A stretch of DNA of 64,000 nucleotides from Leptodontidium sp. MPI-SDFR-AT-0119. Its lineage: Eukaryota > Ascomycota > Leotiomycetes > Helotiales > Leptodontidiaceae. The first letter of the stretch is position 1, and each line of letters starts with the position of its first letter. The notes beneath the pieces were generated by a model, which was given only the letters and a program-made list of their open reading frames with translations, was not told the DNA's origin and ran no database searches. Of this stretch, positions 23,456-35,703 are shown one piece after another. Position numbers and translations under genes: made by a program. The stretch lies in the NCBI GenBank assembly GCA_020726505.1, contig JAHLEZ010000005.1:1054001-1118000 (forward strand). Direction: 5' to 3'.

Positions 23456-24478
23456 TCAACCGTCGTCATCCGCATCATCCTCATCCTCATCTTCTTCTTC
23501 GGCGCTGCTTCTTGCGGCATTCAATTTGGCTTTCTTGCTAGGAGTGGCGTTGTCTGATTCAGCCTTTCGCTTTGTTCCGGAGCCTCCACCACTGTTTTGA
23601 GCTCCTTTCGCAGGAGTCTCTAGTGGCTTGTCATCATCTCCGTCACCCTTTGTCCTCTCAATCTCGGCAACCTCATCAGCTGTCAAGAATCGACCACCTG
23701 GCCCTCTGGGTCTTCTCATGGCATGATTATGTCTGGATTCATGCAAATAAGGTTTCCGTCCCTTTGAGGTCAGGCGCAGAGCCTCTTCTAGTCTTTGCCT
23801 TGCCACGCGACGCTTCAAAATTCGATGGAATTGCTTAGCATTGACGTACAGAGGCGATTCTTCAACGGCTCCCGAAACCAGTTCGGGAGATTGTGGGTGT
23901 TGACTTGCAGGCATTGGAGGTACAGAAGGCCGCGGTGCTCCATGGTTAATCATGGGTTGAGAATTAGTGATCGCCGGGCTTTCTCCAACTTGATTGCTCA
24001 TTCTTCGAGGCTGTTGACCATGGCCAAGTTGATTGCTCATTTGCTTTGGTGACCGACGGGATACCTCTTGCTTCACAGGTGGATTCCCGGCAATTCTTGG
24101 TGAGGTTTGAAGGTTGGAGTCGGCTAATGGGTATGGATACGCTGCTTGACCGGCAGCTGCGGCTGTAGCAGCCATTGCGGCCGTCTGAGTTGTAATACCT
24201 CCCATCCCATAGTGCATGCCAGGTTGTTGAACTGAATAGGTAGGTTGGTACTGGAGTTGCTGAGGTATGGCGTGTCCTGCATTTTGGCCAGCTTGTTGAG
24301 GTTGAGAAGAGAGTATTGGGGATGCGTGATTCGGATGGATTGGGTGCTGAGAAGGGGATGTGATGGATGTTCCGGAGCCTGGGTGTTGACCTGAATTCGG
24401 ATAGCCACTTTGAAGGTGTCCCTGGCCATGACCGTGTTGGCCTTGCGCCGGCTGCTGATATTGCGCGTACTCCATCAT
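23456..24478 (-). CDS. HAP2: CCAAT-binding factor subunit Hap2/NF-YA (HapB)
   Basis: Sequence-specific subunit of the trimeric CCAAT-binding complex, which controls respiration, iron, redox and secondary-metabolism genes in filamentous fungi. A single exon encodes 340 residues. The conserved core at about residues 205-265 has the subunit-association helix ([17 protein letters not shown]), a linker, and the DNA-binding segment ([25 protein letters not shown]). The long N-terminus is rich in Gln, His, Gly and Ser and lacks predicted order. It contains PVKQEV and RRSPKQ basic patches that could act in nuclear import. The last 20 residues are almost all Asp/Glu. Its partners Hap3 and Hap5 are not in the window. 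Confidence 0.96.
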   Translation of the reverse strand: MMEYAQYQQPAQGQHGHGQGHLQSGYPNSGQHPGSGTSITSPSQHPIHPNHASPILSSQPQQAGQNAGHAIPQQLQYQPTYSVQQPGMHYGMGGITTQTAAMAATAAAAGQAAYPYPLADSNLQTSPRIAGNPPVKQEVSRRSPKQMSNQLGHGQQPRRMSNQVGESPAITNSQPMINHGAPRPSVPPMPASQHPQSPELVSGAVEESPLYVNAKQFHRILKRRVARQRLEEALRLTSKGRKPYLHESRHNHAMRRPRGPGGRFLTADEVAEIERTKGDGDDDKPLETPAKGAQNSGGGSGTKRKAESDNATPSKKAKLNAARSSAEEEDEDEDDADDDG

Positions 24479-26049
24479 TTGTATTGTGAGCTCCTAGATA
24501 TAATTCTAGGAGAGCTTTTGGTGTGTTGGTTGTATGAAAGATCCAGGCGCGTCAACTGATATGCCTATTGAGCGCAGATTGACGAGCAGGCAGAAGTCGC
24601 GGTTTCGGTCTAGACGCGGGTTTGTGTCGAGGTGTTTTGGGGTTCAGAAGCTCTTGGTAGAGCTTTGAGATGAATTCGAAGTTGCGCAGATTGTGCGAAC
24701 GCGTTGAGAAGTGCTGTCGAAGTTGTCAAAGAACTCGAGGTTGATGACTTCCACCTAGTGAATAAGCCTTCCTCTGAATTTGATATGCGTCTATGTGCTG
24801 GCAGTGGCAGCGATGTGGTAGGTGTTCACCGCAATTGGCCGCAGCACAACATATGCAAGCTGATGTAGTTGGAGGCGTCCTAGCGGGAGGTAAGGCTTGC
24901 GGATCAGGCTCAGTTGGAGCTTCCACGTGAGGTAGATGAGGCGGTGTTGCACTTGAGGCTATTCGTAGAACTGCGATGAAGGGAGCTTCACGGACGGTCC
25001 GACCCTAATTCTCACGAGCCACTGGAGTAACAAGGCGGCGGCTTCCCCAGTATTATCGACGGTTTTGCAATGTCTACCCAACCACAAGAATTAGTTATAA
25101 TGTTTGGGCAACGGTGGAACGAGCATGGAGAGCGATTGGGAGGTGGGAGAGTTGGGGCCGGTGTCGACTTTTGCCTTGGACCAGTGTGATGCGTTGGCCA
25201 TGCATACCGATATGCAAAACTAACTAGGCTTACCTTGTCAATCAGCTTCACCCGCAATAACCTATATTTGTCGACGGTGGCGAGAGACCGATGACAGTAA
25301 TCCCAAAAGAGCTGAGAGCTGATCTGGGTTGCGCGGAATAGGTAAGTCGTGTTGTTTAGTTGAGGCTGTTTTGCGACGTGACGCAGCGAGGGTAGAGACA
25401 GAGGCCGTGCCTTTTCGGTGGTGGGGAAGATACAAAGTTTGATGTGCGATGCGCCGGAGCACCTGGGGCAATGACTGTTCGGGGGATTCGAAGAACAGCT
25501 TGATCTGGCGGGGAGGTGCTTTCAGGTTCCTATGGAGCGGCTGTCAGTTTGATTCAAATCGTACTCGAGCAGATGCACCTGGCGCAACGCGTAACCGCGC
25601 TGTGGGAGAGCTTCGACGTTGAGTTAAATTTCCGCCGCAGCGCCAGGGACAGGACATACCTCCAATACGCGACGACGAAGGTATCCAGCGACTCTGTCTG
25701 GATCACCGCAATAATCCCTCCCGCAGGGTCTATCAATCACCTGATGGGCGATGAGGACCAATGTGGTGGTGATGAAGCTTTTCGCGATGTTGATAGGGCT
25801 CCGGCGACGATGGGAGGATCTGTATAGTGGTTGGGGATTGGCTGTGTTCTGGTTCTGGGGGGCAGTTGGAGGAGCAGGCCTCACAGACAGGACAAGACAA
25901 GTCCAGTCGATCCGGTCGGTACGTACCAGGCAGGCAGGGCGCAGATTGGCAGATTGGAGAGCTTTTCCTCGAGCCTAGGACCCAGGTTAATGGGATGGAG
26001 AGAGGCTGTCCTGTCGCACGTTGTGGTTCTATTTTCGCAGATCCTGAGT

Positions 26050-26075
26050 CGTTCGTTCGTTCGTTCGTTCGTTCG
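26050..26075 (+). repeat. (GTTC)n microsatellite
   Basis: About six tandem copies of GTTC. Confidence 0.9.
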
Positions 26076-26453
26076 CGCGATCAATCGTTATCGCTGGTTG
26101 GGGGGCCTTTGACGTAGCAGAAGTGGTTGATTTGATGGCGTTGATGATTGGTTCTATGGAGTTGAGGGAGGGAGGGAGAAGATATGAGTGGTCGGGTGGA
26201 AGAAAAGAGGGAATGTGTGCCTGTGCCACGCTAGGCGGTGATCGGGGGAGGGAGGGTGGTTGATCGGGGAGGGGGTGTGAGGGGATGGAGGGATGGGTGT
26301 GTTGTGTGTGGTACGAAGTAAGTATGGTGTGGTGGGCGGTGGTGGGTGGGTGGTGGGTGGTGGGTGGTGGTGCACTGCTGGGTGATGAATGAATGGACAG
26401 ATGGATGATGGATGGCTGCCCTGCTGTTAATAAGCCCGGCCAACCCACTTTAC

Positions 26454-26480
26454 CTCACTCACTCACTCACTCACTCACTC
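26454..26480 (+). repeat. (CTCA)n microsatellite
   Basis: About six to seven tandem copies of CTCA, followed by GCCTCACG. Confidence 0.9.
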
Positions 26481-26658
26481 GCCTCACGTCGTTCTTTGAA
26501 ACGAGCAAGGGAAGGAGGGGGTGGATGCAGTGAGTGGTGGAGTGCAGATAGATAACAAAAGTGCATGTGGGTGTGGGTGTGAAGGTTTGGCCAGGTAAAG
26601 AAAGACCCGAAGAGGAAAGGCAGCAGATAGATCTCGATTCGGGCACAACAGAACAGTT

Positions 26659-26684
26659 AGTCAGTCAGTCAGTCAGTCAGTCAG
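26659..26684 (+). repeat. (TCAG)n microsatellite
   Basis: About six tandem copies of TCAG. Confidence 0.9.
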
Positions 26685-27407
26685 AGACAGACTGGACAAC
26701 ACCCACCTGCAGACACGGGCGAGCAAGGCTCGATCGAGGCTTGAAAAGTGCGAGGGAGGAGACAGCCAGCGGGTAAGGTAAGCGAGGGTGTGTGTGCAGT
26801 TGAGGCAAGTACTGCACTGCAAGTCCAGCGCAGCGAAGTGCCAGTGCGGTGGGCAGCCTCGAGTAATTCAAGTGGGGTGCTGATATCCTTCCTCCCTTGT
26901 CTTCGAGGCTGGATTAGCGGCTGGGCATGAATTGCGTGAACTGAACTTGAAGTCTTGCAGCAGCAGCACCAGCACTGAGACCTGACTTCCAAGTAGCACA
27001 GCAAGCAGAGACAGCGGTGCGGCACACGGGAGCGAAGTGTGGCAGGGCAGCCCGGGCAGGGTGCGACCGACAGCTGTCAGTGCTTCCCAAGACTGAGAAC
27101 TGATTGGAATACGACGGCGGCGATCACCCCGTAGCGACCCAGTCCAGTCTGGAGAAGAGAAAGTAAAGCAGAGCTTCAGAGCTTCAGAGCTTCAGTTTGT
27201 TTATTTCACTCCAGTTCGGGTGTTACAGCATCACGATCAGGTGCTGCTGGATGTTGACGTCTCGCGCCCAACGCGTGATCTCCCCCGTCGGGCAAAGGAT
27301 CCCAGGCAATGAGAGATGAGATGGGATGCGATGCGGCTGCTGCACTCCGTATCCCTAGGGCCTGGAATGGGACAACACCGCAGAGTTTTTTCGTAGGAGC
27401 GGGGGTC

Positions 27408-27430
27408 GATGGATGGATGGATGGATGGAT
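27408..27430 (+). repeat. (GATG)n microsatellite
   Basis: About five to six tandem copies of GATG. Confidence 0.88.
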
Positions 27431-27770
27431 GATGGCTGGTGGCTGGGAGAAGAAAGAGAAGAGACAAGGAGGCTGGGGCTGCTGGCTGATGATGACGATA
27501 TGGCCGGACTGCAAGGCTGTATGTAATGCAAGTAAAGTGACGGTGAGTGAGGCGAGAAACAACCCGAAGTGTTTCTTTCTTTGTCAACGGGCGGGAAGAG
27601 AGGAAGAGGAGGTGAGGAGGTACAGTAGAGGAATTGAGCGGTGTACAAGTACAAGATCCGGATTTGGAGTTGGATTTGGGTCAAGGTTGGTCTGGATACC
27701 TGCTTTCTCACGTTTTATGTTATGTCTACGGTATCCGGGAAAGACAGGGCGCCACGCCATATTTCTTTCC

Positions 27771-27799
27771 TTTTCTTTTCTTTCTTTCTTTCTTTCTTT
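27771..27799 (+). repeat. (TTTC)n microsatellite
   Basis: Imperfect then perfect TTTC copies in a longer T/C tract. Confidence 0.88.
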
Positions 27800-30700
27800 G
27801 AAGCTCGCTCCTCTTCGGATGTCCTTTGATATCGATCGAGGAGGAGGCTGCTAGTGGCTGTACTGTAACCGAGTTAGTTATCTCACCCGGAAATGGATCT
27901 TCCTTCAAGGAGGCAGGCTCCTCGAGTACCAGGCCAGGCCAGACAGGCAGTCAATAAAACACGAGCCAGGGCGGGTCAATAGGCAGAATAATTAATTCCC
28001 ACTGCATACACGACCTGGTTGGCTAGCCTCCGAAAATATACTTCGTCTCCGGATTGCACATCCAGCTGAATTTTCTAACTGGCTGAGAGCCTTCCTTTTC
28101 GCCTCCAATAGCAGCATGAGGCGGGCGGGCATCGAGGTCATTTCGCCGAATAGAGGCGCACGTGCATATATATCATGCTTCTCAGCCCCGTGTTCCCCGT
28201 TTGGGATTTCTGCAAGGATTCGCTTGAGGTTGAAGTCACCGTCACCGACGCCTGGCATCCTTGTTCGTGCATCATATGCACCATGGATGACTCTGACCTG
28301 TCAGCAGCCACCACCGAGGAGCGAGACATGAGGCGGGAACGAGACAGACGGACCAGACGAGACCAGAGCAAGGCCAGAGTCCTGGGCATCAACCCTTGGA
28401 GAGTGACCGGGAGAGGCCAATCTTGACGACCTCCGGCCACTCCGATGATGGGCCCATGGAAACGCAGATCAACAAATGCAAGAGATGAGCATTGGGGACT
28501 TTTGAATACAGCCTGATCTCAAGGAGACGATGCAATCTCCAGCAGTCTGGGGTACATTGGTCGGTCAGTGGTCCACGACGACGTCTTAATTCTGCAAGGC
28601 CAGCTCTTATTATGATTACCAGTCATCACTTGCCATTTTCGCCTCTCGTTTCCAAATTTGCTCTACTCTGCTCTACTCTGTACTTGCCTTCCTACTAGGG
28701 AGGCGAGTTACTATTATCTCAATTTTATATCCTCGGAGGAAGTGTCTCCAGTAAGCTCGGTACGATGTACCTTGGCAATATCGTATTATCACTACCACGC
28801 TCAAGTTATACTTACATCATGTTTCCTGGAGACCGGAGTATGATGATGCCCCCCTCCACAAACAGCCGCCATATTTGAAGTTTCGCCCCGAGTGCTTTTT
28901 CTGACTTTAATCTTCAATCAGAAGTCTGGCCATGTTCGTTCCTCCCCAGCGTCATTAACATCTATTTCGTTTCACTTTAACTTTGCTTTTCCTGTCCCCT
29001 CACGGACTCAACGGGTGCGGGCAGAGCGGGCGGGCACAACCGTCTTGAAGCTCCCCCAAGCTCAAGCTCCCCCAAGCTCAAGCTCAAGCTCCAACACCAA
29101 ACTCCCCTCTCAAACTCAGTCTCACCCCTCAAACTACCAATCACGAAAACCACGATCCTCTCATCACGTCCCCATCTCAAATCCCCCGAAACACCACAAT
29201 CCCGAAGCTCCTTTCCTAGCCCCCCCTCAAACAGCCAATAAGAATGCCGAAGTACCACTTCTGCATTCTCATTCGGCGCCTATTTTCTTGGGGACCGGGC
29301 AGGATATGTATGGCATGATATGATTTACGCGCCGTGGTGGGTGTGATGGTTCGTGCTGACTATGGCTGGGTTTCGTGTGCCTGGCGCTTAATGAAATGAT
29401 ATTGCTCCTTGCTCCTTGCAGTTCTCCGCAATACTGTAGGGGTCTGGGCTCTCGAGGAGCTGAAGATTCATCGGGATGTTTTTGTTTGGTTCAGAGAAGA
29501 GGCGAAGAGAGAGCTTGATGCTTGCTTACTGTTTGATGTCATGCGTCCGCCACCTTCCTTGTCCTTGTCCTTGTTGCTCGTCCTGTCTTTCGCCTCTTTC
29601 CACTCCAGTCCACATGAACAACAGCCTCGTGGCGATCAATCACGAGGTGGATTCGAATTTCAATATCACGCTTTCTATTATCGTTCGGGAAGCCACAGGA
29701 CTCAAAAACTTGTTGACCACTCCACTCCACCCCACTACACTACTTCCTGATCTCGGCTCGGCTCTGCTCAAGCAAGGTCCCGATACAAAGATCAACCGAG
29801 CCTCATACCAATCACCACCTCTTGACATACTATCTCGAACATGATTTGCCAATTCACCCGAATAGCTTCAGCGAGTGAGGGGGAGCTTTGAGCCACTGAC
29901 TCTCTCTACTTCCCCTCTATGGTACGTATCTCCGTACATGTAAGTTCCTGCAGCAGCGCATGCATGCCTCGTCTGGTTTCGATTTTGACTTCAATATCGA
30001 TTTTCTCAACATCACATCCCCTCATCCTATCCAATACCTCTACAATCTCCAAGACATCAATCATACTGTACCGCATCATATGATATTGAGGCCTTGAATC
30101 AGGGCTCGAGCGCTGCATTCACTGTATTGCATTGCATTGCATTATCGTGTCTTATTGCTATTCTCTCTTACCATACCAAAACACCCCCCGACTATCATCT
30201 CAGCTGTAAGAATATAGCGCAGATCTAATTCTAGCCCCAGCCTCATTCATATTCCCACTGCTACTCACATCCGCATCCCTACCGCTGTCACGTTCCACGG
30301 TGTAGTTAGTCATTGTACAACCTCAAAAAGGTCTCCGCGACGCTGATTTGCTTGCATACTCGTTTATCACATCTCACATCCTGTCTGACCGGCCCTTCTT
30401 AACTTAGAGGCGCTGTCATGGGGGCTTTTGACAGACAGAAGTCACAGGACGGGACGGGTGCAGTACGGTGGCTTGTCTTTACAGTAGATAAATTTAACTT
30501 TGACTTTCACATTCATGAATCTAGAGCTTGAGCTTGAGGAGTTCGAAAACGGTTTCGGTCCGACTTGAAGTTCGTGTCTTGAAATCTGTTTTGAGAAGCG
30601 GGAAGATGGAAAGTGCATTTGTCGCAAGAGGCGAGATGAGAGAGTACTATGAAGGCGAGATGAGGTGGCTGGCGATGTTTACTTCCTGCCACTTTGTTTT

Positions 30701-31761
30701 GTTTCAGTGTAAATTTAGGACAAGGAGGAGGGGGGAGGGGGAGGAGGACGATGAGCAATAGTTCACCGTCTCCCAGAACTTGAAGGCTGGGTTGAGTATG
30801 GGGATAGTTTATTGAGGCAATAACTAATATTTATCTAGGTTTGAGTTTACTACTATCATCTAATTCCATCCAGTCCTATACTTTTCTCAACTTAGAAGTT
30901 AGAAGCTTGGAAGTGGTTTCCTTCCTTTAAAATTCCCTTCTTACACCTTTACGATATGAACATCAATTTAAATGCTATTCAAGTCCGTCCTTTGTAAACC
31001 ATTTAACAAAAGTAGATAATAACCAGGAGTGGGAAAATGTCCAGAAATGTTTATTAGTTTTATCCACTTCTATCCTCAGGGCCATCTTATGTTTCTCTGC
31101 TGTCTGTCATGCCAAATTTTACATCCGTCATTTCAATTCCGCTTGCCATTTCGCAACTTTGTCGTCATCACAATCGACAAACTCAACTCTCGTTTGATAT
31201 CTCCATTTACAGTAACGATTTCTCCGGCTGGTTGTCGATTCCACTGTACTCTTAGCTTGTCCCTTCCATGTCCATTATCGTTAGTCCAGCCATTGTTATT
31301 TTCTCGCTAATCCACCATCATTGACCTGACCTACCCATTCTCAGTAACTTCTCAATCACCAACCACGAACTATAAACACCCTCCACCCACATTGACTACA
31401 ATTACAACCAGAACCCTACGATCAATTATCAAAACGCTTCCCCATTCTGGAGAACACAACGTCACCTCGGGTTTGAATTTACACAAAAACAAAACAAGAG
31501 CACACTCGCTTAATGACTGGGAATGTTGACGAGAAAACCAGAGTTTTGAAAGTCTTACTTGGTCGGGCCTTTTCTATGAAATCATAGGCACGCTTAATGT
31601 AGAATCAGGATTTGAATCCGAATCCGAATCTAAGGCGGATAGGTAGGTGCTGATGGAAGTGTCTATCCACACCCGAATCTAGAACCACTCATTTTATATA
31701 TCCAAACTCCCTCCACCTTGCGAGAATTCTTGATCCTATCTATCCCACCACCTCCCCTAGT

Positions 31762-33563
31762 TCAAACAACCCTCCTCTCACCAAAAGCAACCTCCCTCGG
31801 AATCCTAAACGTAGCGCAGAACATCCTCTTCTTCGGCGCCACATCCCTAACCTCATAAATCCTCACCTCACCCTCCTCCAACTCCTCCTCCCCTTCTCCA
31901 ACCTTCGGCCTAACAGTATACCCCAACACGCCACTAATCCTCTCACAGATCTCCCTCCCCTCCTTAACATTATCCTCGCTCTTAGTCGAGAAACAATGCA
32001 CATGCACCATCGGCAGTTTCGTCTCCGTAGCGGGCTCGAAGAGGTCCTCACGTCCACGATACAAGCCGTTGAAAGACCCGACGAAATCGATCGCTGTGGC
32101 GGGCAGGTTCATGACGAAGTGGTTTATGGTCTGGGGGATGGTGAGGATGGTGGGGGAGGGAGGAGGGATGAGTGGTGCGGAGCGCGAACGTCGTGTTTTG
32201 GAGGGGATGCTGATGGTGTTTTGGGAGGTGGCTGTTAGATTGAGGAGGTCGTCTGCGGCGCTGTAGATGAATTTATGGCCGTCGGCGCAGAAGGGACGTA
32301 CGAAATTTTGGACCTTGGGCGTGTGTTAGTTCGAGATGGGGTTGGGTGAAGGAGGATAAGATGAAGGGGAAGGGGAAGGGGAGTATTGAGAGTGTTTATC
32401 AGAATATAACGCCTTGTCAAAGGCAGTCTCATCAAAGACCAACGTGTGGCTATGTTGACCGTCGTGATATAAATCATCATGTAAACAAGCGAAACGACAA
32501 AAAAAGGGAGCAAGCGAAAGAGCGACATTAAGACTTGACTGACTAACCTTATTCCTCGTAACAGCCTCCTTCATAGCCTCATAACTCTCAGGATTCAAAT
32601 CATTCGCCCAGACAAAAACGCCTTTCTTCCCAGCCGGTATAGCGAACGGGCCAACACCAGCCATAACATCACACACCACCTCTCCAGGCTTGAACGAATC
32701 CACAAGTCGTTTATGCTCCGTCTGCAGTCGGCTGTTCCAGTATACTTTTGAGTAGTTGAATTTGAATATGCAGTCCCCTTCGCTCATCTCGACTTCCATG
32801 TCGTCTGGCCCTGCGAGCACTTCGTATCCGAATGTGCGGAATTCGGATTGCGTCCCTACGTCGTCAACTTTGTTTATTACGGTGCGTATTGTGGGGTTCT
32901 TGTCTACGAGGACTTCGGCGATAATTTTCTTGTAGGGAAGGTATTCGTCTCTGAGGTTTAGATGGGCTGCGAGGAGTCAGTTAATTTACCCTTATGTCTT
33001 TTTGAGTAGTGTTCGTACCAACATGTCCTACGATTGCGAACCCAACTGGAATTTCTCCCTGAGCATCTTCGGGAAGTATAGATGTCATAACATCATCTGC
33101 AAGAAATCAGAATCCTGATCTGACAGTATCTCTACTTCGTCCACGTACGTACGATATGTCCAATAATTATAATCCAACTTCAAATCATACGGGATGACTC
33201 CAACATCTTCTCCCTTAACAGCCTCCTGCAAAACAGCACTCCAAGTGCTAGGATCTATTCATTCCCGTCAATAAGTTTGCGGATTTCTCCCGTAGTATCA
33301 CACACACCTTCAGGTTTAACCTCTGGCTTCAAAAGCAGGCACTTCCCACCCTTCTCAGCCAAAACCGGATCTGGATCTGGTCGCACATTCATAACCCTCT
33401 CCAGCTGCATCAACTCCTTACTCTTATCCAACTGCTGGCGAAACCTCGACAAGTTCTTCAGATTTGCTACTCGCGCAGCAGCAATAGGGATTGTCTTGGA
33501 GAAGAGCGCTCGGTTGAGGGCAGCGCTCGCGGATCGCACGATAGGGGGTCGGAAGAGGGACAT
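31762..33563 (-). CDS. TRM5: tRNA (guanine37-N1)-methyltransferase Trm5
   Basis: Adds a methyl group from S-adenosylmethionine to N1 of guanine 37 next to the anticodon, in cytosolic and mitochondrial tRNA. Minus-strand exons 33563-33308, 33254-33153, 33096-33019, 32966-32548 and 32313-31762 give 468 residues. The catalytic Rossmann core shows [36 protein letters not shown] and [10 protein letters not shown] (SAM site). The NLPATAIDF motif and a C-terminal [10 protein letters not shown] strand follow, all as in yeast Trm5. [14 protein letters not shown] marks the N-terminal domain. The fourth intron is long (234 nt). An in-frame ATG at 33650 would add 29 residues, and splicing there could give a third N-terminus. 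It is divergent from the AlkB-like gene. Confidence 0.94.
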
Positions 33564-33882
33564 TGTGTCGAGAGAGGCTGCTAATTTTGCGTCCTTTATA
33601 TTTTTGTCAGTATATTTTCCAAGAATAGAGTGTGTTTGACAAACCTCCATGGCTTCATAACGGCACTGTGTGTGTAGTTTGAGTTGGTGTATTTGTTCGA
33701 GTGGAGTAATTTTTGTGGTTTTGACGGGCGAGGCTGTGCGCTAAGGCGAGGCTACCAACCAGCTTGGACCCAAGGATCTCGTGATGTCATACACTGACGA
33801 GGCTGCCTTCTATGCGCAAGTCTCGAGCACGTTCGAGTATCGAACGCGTGTTATAGGAGAATATTCCCGGAATTTGTTTACA
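33564..33882. promoter_or_regulatory. Shared divergent promoter region TRM5/AlkB-like
   Basis: About 320 bp separates the preferred start codons of two oppositely transcribed genes. With the upstream in-frame ATGs (33650 and 33781) it shrinks to about 130 bp. Promoter elements for both must overlap here. No specific box was assigned. Confidence 0.5.
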
Positions 33883-35093
33883 ATGGCTGAATCTTCGAAA
33901 AAGCGTACTCTTGACGCGTTCTTCAAACCTCCTCCTCAGAAAGTCAAGGTCTCAGATGCTGAGGGCTCATCGACAGCAACACAAGAATTCAAAGTCGAGG
34001 AACCCGTGAGTTGGATGGATCGTTATATGTGCTATAGAATTTTCTAATGCAAACCAGTTTGAATATTCAAATCACCAGAGTTATCCATTTCCAATACCAC
34101 ATTTCAAAGCTTCCATCACAACGAACCTCGCCTCTCTCCCATCCACAGTTGGCAAAGCAATAAGCGACCAACCAGATCTCGACCTGCTCTACTTCCAGCC
34201 ATACATCCCAAAGTATCTCGAACGTCAAATCTTCGAGTTTCTTCGTTCCGAGTTGCCATTCTACAGAGTTCGGTATACGATCAAACGTGGAGGCATAGAG
34301 AGCGAAGTAAACACTCCAAGGTACATCTCCAAATACTTCCCCCAAAGCCAAGAAAATAACCCAACAAATCTCCCAGATACACAACAGTCTTTGGCTTAGA
34401 CAACACATCAAAATTCTCCACAGATGGTCAAGTCATTGACGTTAAAACCTCCCAACCTGTTCTCAAAGACAAGTTCTACACCAAATACGCACCTCGTCCA
34501 ATCCCTAAATGTCTCGACGACCTCCGCCTCTCAACAGAAGCTGCAACAGGATGCACATTCAACTTCTGTTTGGTGAACTACTACGCTTCAGGATCGGATA
34601 GCATATCTTACCATTCAGATGATGAGAAGTTCCTCGGGGAGTTGCCGGCCATCGCGTCTTTTTCGCTAGGTGCGAAGAGGGATTTCCTTATGAAGCATAA
34701 ACCGGTTGCACCAAATGATAATGCACCGCCGCAGCCAGAGACGAAACCTATCAAGCTGCCGCTGGCGAGTGGGGATATGGTTCTCATGAGGGGGAAGACG
34801 CAAGCTAGTAAGTCCTTCGGCACTTTGTCTTCTCTCGTCATGTCCAGCATGCTTTTGGCTGGACCTAGAACTTGGAAGCGAGGTACTTTACTGACTCAAG
34901 ATTTCTAGACTGGCTTCATTCAATTCCAAAACGAACGGGAAAGAATGCTGAGGATGGAGGGAGGATAAATATTACCTTCCGGAGAGCTATGGTGAGAGCG
35001 GGAACTGAGAACTACTACAACTATAATGTAGGAACGGGAATTGTATACAAATGGGATGGAAACGCGAGGGAGATGAAGCCATGGAAGACTTGA
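33883..35093 (+). CDS. AlkB-type Fe(II)/2-oxoglutarate dioxygenase
   Basis: Probable DNA/RNA dealkylase (ALKBH2/3 type), removing alkyl lesions such as 1-methyladenine by oxidation. Exons 33883-34005, 34058-34320, 34377-34807 and 34909-35093 give 333 residues. The iron site is visible as YHSDDE (His-x-Asp, about residue 210) and a distal His in NWLHSIPK. RINITFRR carries the arginines for 2-oxoglutarate and substrate. FNFCLVNYYASGSDSISYHSDDE is split by no intron. Near the N-terminus KRTLDAFF resembles a PCNA-interacting box with Gln replaced by Lys. An upstream in-frame ATG at 33781 would add 34 residues. The family does not show whether the substrate is DNA or RNA. Confidence 0.93.
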
Positions 35094-35703
35094 GATAGAG
35101 TGATTCTGTATCGCTTATTTGAAACTTATGAAATACCGCAAGTATCTGACGATTCTATCATACTGATTCAAAGTGAGGCCGTTTCGGGGGGATTAACGAC
35201 ACTGGTCGATTTTTCAAATTCATACTGGCCTCTCAAACAACAGCCTCCATTGTCAACAATTCACTGGAATGAGCACAGTTTGGATCATGGCAGAAAGCAT
35301 CGTATTGTACCTAGTCCCAAGCCGAAGAGATGAAAAGCATTCGACTACGCATTCCCTGACCAGCCTAGACAACTTGTCGCACTGCATCCCTCGCACCAAG
35401 TCTCCCATCCACAGAACCAGACCCTGTCCCCCATCTCCCCACAAATACCACCACTAGCCATCTCTGAGTCTGCCGAAAAGGGAATGAAGGAAGGAGGAAA
35501 AAACTGCCATTTGGGGGTTTGAGGTTTCGTTCATGTTGCACAAAGGGTGGTAGGTGTGAGAGGCCAAAGAAGGAACCCGACCTGACCCGTCCCGACCATC
35601 GTTACATTTCGCCGCCGTTGAGTCCCGCAAGAACGCCGAGGAGAGGATACCGAAGAAAGCATGCTAGAAAGGTATGGATAGAGGTGGAGGTGGCGTGGCG
35701 GAC
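35094..35703. other. Convergent 3' spacer AlkB-like/ATG8
   Basis: No gene seen. It contains the 3' untranslated ends of two converging genes. Confidence 0.55.

Larger units (their letters stand above)
24479..31761. other. 7.3-kb gene-poor, microsatellite-rich region
   Basis: No protein gene could be supported on either strand. Frames reach 181 codons but are built from simple repeats or overlap antisense frames. The first kilobase next to HAP2 is probably its long leader. Tetranucleotide arrays lie at 26050-26075 (GTTC), 26454-26480 (CTCA), 26659-26684 (TCAG), 27408-27430 (GATG) and 27771-27799 (TTTC). A CTCAAG/CCCAAG-type short-repeat patch lies at 29040-29095, a GCATT repeat near 30128, and a GAATCC triplet near 31604. 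The region could hold a non-coding transcript, but nothing in the bases proves one. Confidence 0.5.

Noticed and set aside
26029..26448. 139-codon minus-strand frame
   Set aside because: Most of it is translated simple repeat (His/Pro/Thr runs).
27309..27854. 181-codon plus-strand frame in the gene desert
   Set aside because: It contains translated GATG and TTTC repeats and competes with several antisense frames.
31600..31635. GAATCC repeats resembling a tRNA T-loop
   Set aside because: No matching A-box, anticodon arm or acceptor stem could be found around it.
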